Assembly (NCBI RefSeq): GCF_026210795.1
Contig: NC_089436.1
Coordinates: forward strand, 1,116,001 to 1,180,000
DNA length: 64,000 nt
From: Rhizophagus irregularis
Lineage: Eukaryota > Glomeromycota > Glomeromycetes > Glomerales > Glomeraceae
Direction of reading: 5' to 3'
Under the pieces are notes generated by a model. The model made no database searches and was not told where the DNA came from. It saw only the letters and a list, made by a program, of their open reading frames with translations. The position numbers were made by a program, and so were the translations under genes. Each line of letters begins with the position of its first letter. Positions within the stretch are counted from its first letter, which is position 1. Of this stretch, positions 60,165 to 64,000 are shown piece after piece.

Positions 60165-60250
60165 TTCTTAAACTTTCTTAAATATAGAGAAGTTAAACTT
60201 AGAAATTTATTGTGGCACAAAATTGTCACCTTCTATATTTCAGTCGTCAG
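60165..60250 (+). pseudogene. 3'-end relic of a pseudokinase copy, upstream of H
   Basis: ATATAGAGAAGTTAAACTTAG...GGCACAAAATTGTCACC...TATATTTCAGTCGTC aligns with the relic at 42590-42660 and with the tail of intact copies. A decayed hAT element starts a few bases later. Confidence 0.55.
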
Positions 60251-60253
60251 TTT

Positions 60254-62460
60254 TAGAGTTTGGAACCGTCCTAAAAAACCTTAACCGGTTAATTAACCGG
60301 TTAGGCTGTTCAAATCCAATATTTTGTTTAACATATTAACCCCCTCTTTTTCAATTTTTGGAGGATTTATAAATTTAGGTTAAAATTAGAAGAAATATCC
60401 TAATTAAGCCATAATTTTTTAAGTGTTCAATTAATAAATTATAACATTTAATTCTGGCCATTTTTTTTGTTAAATTCCTCTCCCCGGTAAATCTCAATCT
60501 TGTTATGTTAAATAATATATTGGATTAGTGCTTAATTATAAATGAACGGATTTAGCCCACATTATGCTTAATTTTGTCCAGGATTATGTTTAATTTTGGC
60601 CAAAATATAAACCCAACTATAAAATTTATGATATATTTCTTTTATTTATTTAATCAAATACATTCTTATTTTTCATTTCAAAAAATCATTTTTAATTTTA
60701 ATACATAATATATAAAAACTAAATAATACTGTAACTTATAAATAAAAATAATTAATAATTTGATGTGATTTCATTTCTAAATTTTATAAAATAAAATCAG
60801 TTAGTTTATTATTTATTAATATAAAGTAATATATAATAAAATTATTTACCTTATTTCACATTGAACTTTTTTATTTTCAAGTTTTATGAAGAACCTCCAC
60901 AAAACTTTTTTCATTTTTTCCTGGTTTTTAATTTTTTGTTACTTTGGTCTGCAAATGTTGAAAAAGAAGACCTTTTAGATGTTGAGGTAGATAGTGCTGC
61001 TGATTGTTCAGAAGGAGTTTCTTCTACATCTCTATAATATAAAAATTCCGAAAGGTTGTCATACTCAGACATAATTGTAAATTTTAAAATAAATGAAATA
61101 AAATCTTAAATAAACTTAAAAAAAATATCTTAAAGTGAATTTTATTAATGTTAAATAAATGTATAATTTTTTTTATTAATTTTAAGATAAAAAAAAAGAA
61201 TTTTTTCGTTAACATAAAAATAGATGTATTTAAAAGTTGCAAGAAATTCTCCGATATAGTGTTCCGGGTGGAAAAAGAGAATTCTATAGGCTCTATTAGT
61301 TGTTATTGATAATGATAATATTAAAAAAAGTATGTAAAAACGTGTCTACAAAATTAGAAAAATTAAACTAGTATACAGTATGTGCAAAAGTTGTTTATAC
61401 TTTCGCTTAATCAGTTTTTAAGAAAAACAGGTAGTATTTATTTATTAACACTGTAAATAATACTGTTTAAAACCAAAACCGTATTATGCCAGAATGAACA
61501 ATAAAAATATACCTGAATTTCGAAGAACGAACAAAACGAGACATTTTAACAACTTCAGCAAATTTTAGATAAAAGGCTAAACAAAGAAAAAAAATTCTAT
61601 ATGGTTATTTGAATTGAGATTCGACTTGAATATTCACTCGTCGATCAACTGTATAACCCGAACTTGACTCCCGATTATAGCTTAACCCGGATAAACCAGG
61701 TCAAACTCAAATATTAAATTTTTTTATGATCAGCAAAATTAATCATCAAGTTACATGATTTGTTTTTTCAACCATTTCACAATTTTAATTATAATAATGC
61801 CATCTAATGTACTTTGGCCTTCTGCTATTAAGATTTTTGCTTTTTTTGATTTGGATCTTTATCTGGATGGTATTTCTCTAATGATGCCAAAGATTGGTCG
61901 TATTGGAGTCACCAATTTTTTGTAACCTAGAGTTAAAAAGAATTATTAAATAATAATATAAGTAGTTAATATTAAATGTATATTTTAAATTAAATATTAT
62001 ACTTTAAAATTTTTTACTTATGGACAGCTAAGACAGGTAACTTCGCGATGCGATTTTTGTTCCGGAGAGATTTTTAACAAAAAGCTTACTACGTAAAATT
62101 TTTCGTTTTTCGAGTTGAGTTGTCAGTTCATCAATATCAATAGTCTCAGACATTATATTTTATTTATTAGTAAAGTTTTTAATCATTTCGAGTGATGAAA
62201 AAAAATGCGTCATCCGGGTCACGTCACCCGGGTTGATCTGCTGCTGGGTCAAAGCGTTGCGGATCTCGGGTCAGGTCGATCACTCGGGTTTGATCCGACC
62301 CGTACGGAGCACTAAGTCCGATATATTGTGTATCAGAAAAAATTTTGTATCAAATATGACAATGATCAGCATTTTAACGGTAACCAATTACTAATTTAAC
62401 CGGTTCGGTTAAAAATTGTTTTTTACCCGGTTGACAAATGTTCAGTTTAATCTTTAACCT
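60254..62460. mobile_element. Decayed hAT-type element(s)
   Basis: The left end TAGAGTTTGGAACCGTCC with TTAACCGGTTAATTAACCGG matches the terminus of the 811-bp element at 33136. Near 62380-62430 more AACCGG words occur, but a clear right end was not found, so the limit is approximate. On the minus strand a start at 62153 reads MSETIDIDELTTQLEKRK. After a frameshift it gives EVTCLSCP and, across a possible intron, SNTTNLWHH, the pieces of a BED zinc finger. A 53-codon minus frame (61072-60911, MSEYDNLSEF) is of unknown meaning. The GC-richer patch at 62200-62320 with CGGGTC words may be the end of a second nested element. Confidence 0.5.
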
Positions 62461-62528
62461 CAATTTAATATTGGTCAGATGCTAGAATGTTCCAGACTAC
62501 AAGTATTTATAAGCTGCTGCTTAAAAAC

Positions 62529-62590
62529 TATAAATAAAAGCGTTTTACTTACTCTTCTTACTCTTCATAATTTTTTTAAAAAAATTACAA
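62529..62590 (+). promoter_or_regulatory. Core promoter of copy H
   Basis: TATAAATAAAAG (62529) is followed by CTTACTCTTCTTACTCTTCATAATTTTTTTAAAAAAATTAC and then CGCTTCAAGATG. The order matches F and G, with an extra CTCTT pair. Confidence 0.5.
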
Positions 62591-62600
62591 ACGCTTCAAG

Positions 62601-64000
62601 ATGTCTCAACACGTTGGATCCAGAAAGACATATAATGAATGTTTCGAATGTGCACGACAACGAACAGCAGTAGCATGGTGTAAGAATTGCGATATTGCAT
62701 TTTTAAAAGATAATTTTCATAATTGGACTAGTAGAAATTCTAAAATAGATGATTTTATTAAGTATACTCAGTTAAACGCTAAAGAGAGTATGGATTATCT
62801 TGAATGGATTAATTTTGATCAATTCGACTTGATCGAAAATATTAATAAACGAGGCGCTTTCAGCTCGATTTATTCAGCAGTATGGATGGAAGGCCCAAAA
62901 TGGAATCTTGACGAGGAGGCCGAATTATGGACTCGTACTGGTCCAATTAAGGTGATTCTAAAACGATTAGATAATTCTCAGAACATGGACCATGAATTTA
63001 TTAATCAGGCAGGTGAAAGTTTTTATCTGATCTATCCTTATAAAATTTTTTTTCAGAAAATGATCACGTGACTGGGTTTCTTTCGGAATAAAACTAGAAA
63101 AATGATCATTTATCGGAGATTTTTCTAGAATTTTTTTATAGGGTAGCCATAATTCGTTGTATAGTATATAAGTAATAAGATCTGATCTTTAAATTTTATA
63201 TAATTTTTAAACAAATTTAGATCCGTTTCTTCAGTGGATTCGTTATAGATAACAGGTTATGACGATAGTAGTGGAGTACGGTGGAAGTGTTGAGTGGAGT
63301 ACGGTGATATTTAGAAGTAACTTATAAATATGTGAAATGTACTCAAGTGATAAATAATACCTCCCATATTATGATGATGATTTTGACCAGCTCATTTTAT
63401 TTATCACTTGAGTACGTGAACCATCAATTAATTAAATTAAACTTATGTAAACTATTTATTGTAAAGTATCATATAGAAGTTTATTATTAGTAGAGAATTT
63501 TTTTGAAATGGCTTAATTTATGCCGGTTATAAATTAAATACCGGTATTTTAGATTAATTCGGATTTTTTAATTTATAATTTCTCATTTTAAAAAATATTA
63601 TAAATTAACATATACACAGTGAAATTCGATATAATGGAACCATCCGTTCAATTAGTAAAGTTTGTCAAAGATCTGTTATATCGAGAAATCCATTTCATCA
63701 ATAGTAAATTAATGATAAATCCGTTCCAGACCCCAATTCGATATATCAAGGTTCCGGTATATCGAATTTCACAGTGTTAAATTAACATAACAAGTGTTTC
63801 TCGGAAAGTAATTTATCCGTGCACGCCTTGAAACAGAAGCCATTAAATTTCCGAAACTAATTTCGATAAATCGTATTAGTCTTTGTGCAATACTACAAGA
63901 TTAAAGAAGTACACAAACCCTAAAAAAACATGACACCTCGCTTTTTTGAAAAATACTAAAGAAAAAATTTTTTTCTTATTGAGAAGTATCCAAAAAAAAG
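62601..64000 (+). CDS. Zinc-ribbon TKL-type pseudokinase, copy H (exon 1; exon 2 beyond window)
   Basis: Exon 1 is 62601-63008 (136 residues). It opens MSQHVGSRKTYNECFEC, has the second ribbon pair WCKNC, FHNWTSRN, and ends at VILKRL and EFINQ. The donor is again GC (CAG|GCAGGT). A GT 4 bases later would shift the frame. Exon 2 is not found before 64000, so the intron is over 990 bp and the gene is cut by the window. The intron contains a family-A MITE (63035) and another inverted-repeat element (63615). The state of the catalytic loop cannot be seen. It is closest to F and G. Confidence 0.75.
63035..63143. mobile_element. Family-A MITE in the copy-H intron
   Basis: TCCTTATAAAATTTTTTTTC begins it, the core is AAATGATCACGTGACTGGG with GATCATTTATCGGAG, and the end is TTTTTTTATAGGG. 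No clean 3-bp duplication is seen. Confidence 0.55.
63339..63414. repeat. Hairpin GTACTCAAGTGATAAATA
   Basis: GTACTCAAGTGATAAATA is followed ~45 bp later by TTTATCACTTGAGTAC, a perfect 16-bp inverted repeat. It probably belongs to a small fold-back element. Confidence 0.6.
63615..63777. mobile_element. Mariner-like MITE with CACAGTGAAATTCGATATA ends
   Basis: The left end CACAGTGAAATTCGATATA and the right end TATATCGAATTTCACAGTG are inverted copies flanked by TA. It is about 163 bp and non-coding, and distantly similar in style to the ACAGTCAGAACTCGATATA family. Confidence 0.65.

Noticed and set aside
63035-63143. A perfect 3-bp target duplication for the MITE in H
   Set aside because: The flanks read CTA and TAG, which are not direct repeats, so I do not count it as support for the 3-bp rule.
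1-64000. tRNA, rRNA or CRISPR features
   Set aside because: I looked for tRNA B-box words, rRNA-like GC-rich conserved stretches and spaced direct repeats and found none that held up. A GTTCGATCC near 37327 is not in a tRNA-like context.

Overview
The window looks like nuclear DNA of a fungus with a very AT-rich, repeat-laden genome. The best match I recognise is an arbuscular mycorrhizal fungus of the Rhizophagus/Glomus type. Three things suggest this: the kinase-like proteins have the lineage's typical layout (an N-terminal CxxC...CxxC ribbon, then an NWTSGN-like linker, then a TKL-type kinase fold); there are short fungal introns; and small inverted-repeat transposons are dense. This is recognition from memory, not a database result. 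I see no rRNA, tRNA, CRISPR array or bacterial-type operon.

The main content is one gene family, present in nine recognisable copies plus several decayed fragments. In order they are A (4.7-6.3 kb, +), B (8.5-10.1 kb, +), C (17.8-19.3 kb, -), D (28.3-29.9 kb, -, broken), E (36.4-39.0 kb, -), F (43.0-45.0 kb, +), E' (54.4-54.9 kb, -, truncated), G (56.9-58.5 kb, +) and H (62.6 kb to the window end, +, exon 2 outside). Each complete copy has two exons joined by a phase-0 intron. Exon 1 carries the zinc-ribbon and the kinase N-lobe up to the beta-3 lysine. Exon 2 carries the rest of the kinase fold. Every copy that covers the catalytic loop has lost the catalytic Asp of HRD (it reads HRN, HGN or HGH). 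The likely alpha-C Glu is Gln and the glycine loop is eroded, while the beta-3 Lys, the loop Asn, the Asp of a DTG motif and the APE are kept. The cluster is therefore predicted to encode pseudokinases, perhaps scaffolds or decoys, not active enzymes.

The cluster grew by segmental duplication. C and D are direct duplicates. The blocks E-F, E'-G and the upstream part of H are successive partial duplicates. Comparing the duplicates gives natural empty sites for several transposons. Between 30.5 and 34.0 kb lies a 3.5-kb BED-finger hAT transposon that has itself received two nested insertions. Further mobile remains are a pogo/Tigger-like transposase relic (10.8-12.0 kb), a decayed hAT region (60.3-62.5 kb) and many MITEs. 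Three MITE families share the end CCCTATAAAAA, mostly with 3-bp target duplications. A degenerate multi-exon gene of unrecognised family lies at 23.2-25.5 kb.

Two loci do not fit the rest. One is a minus-strand ladder of tiny exons, each with splice signals (46.8-47.9 kb). The other is a plus-strand T-rich ladder of repeated 3' splice sites (51.9-52.9 kb). The remaining long stretches are AT-rich intergenic DNA with no gene I can support.
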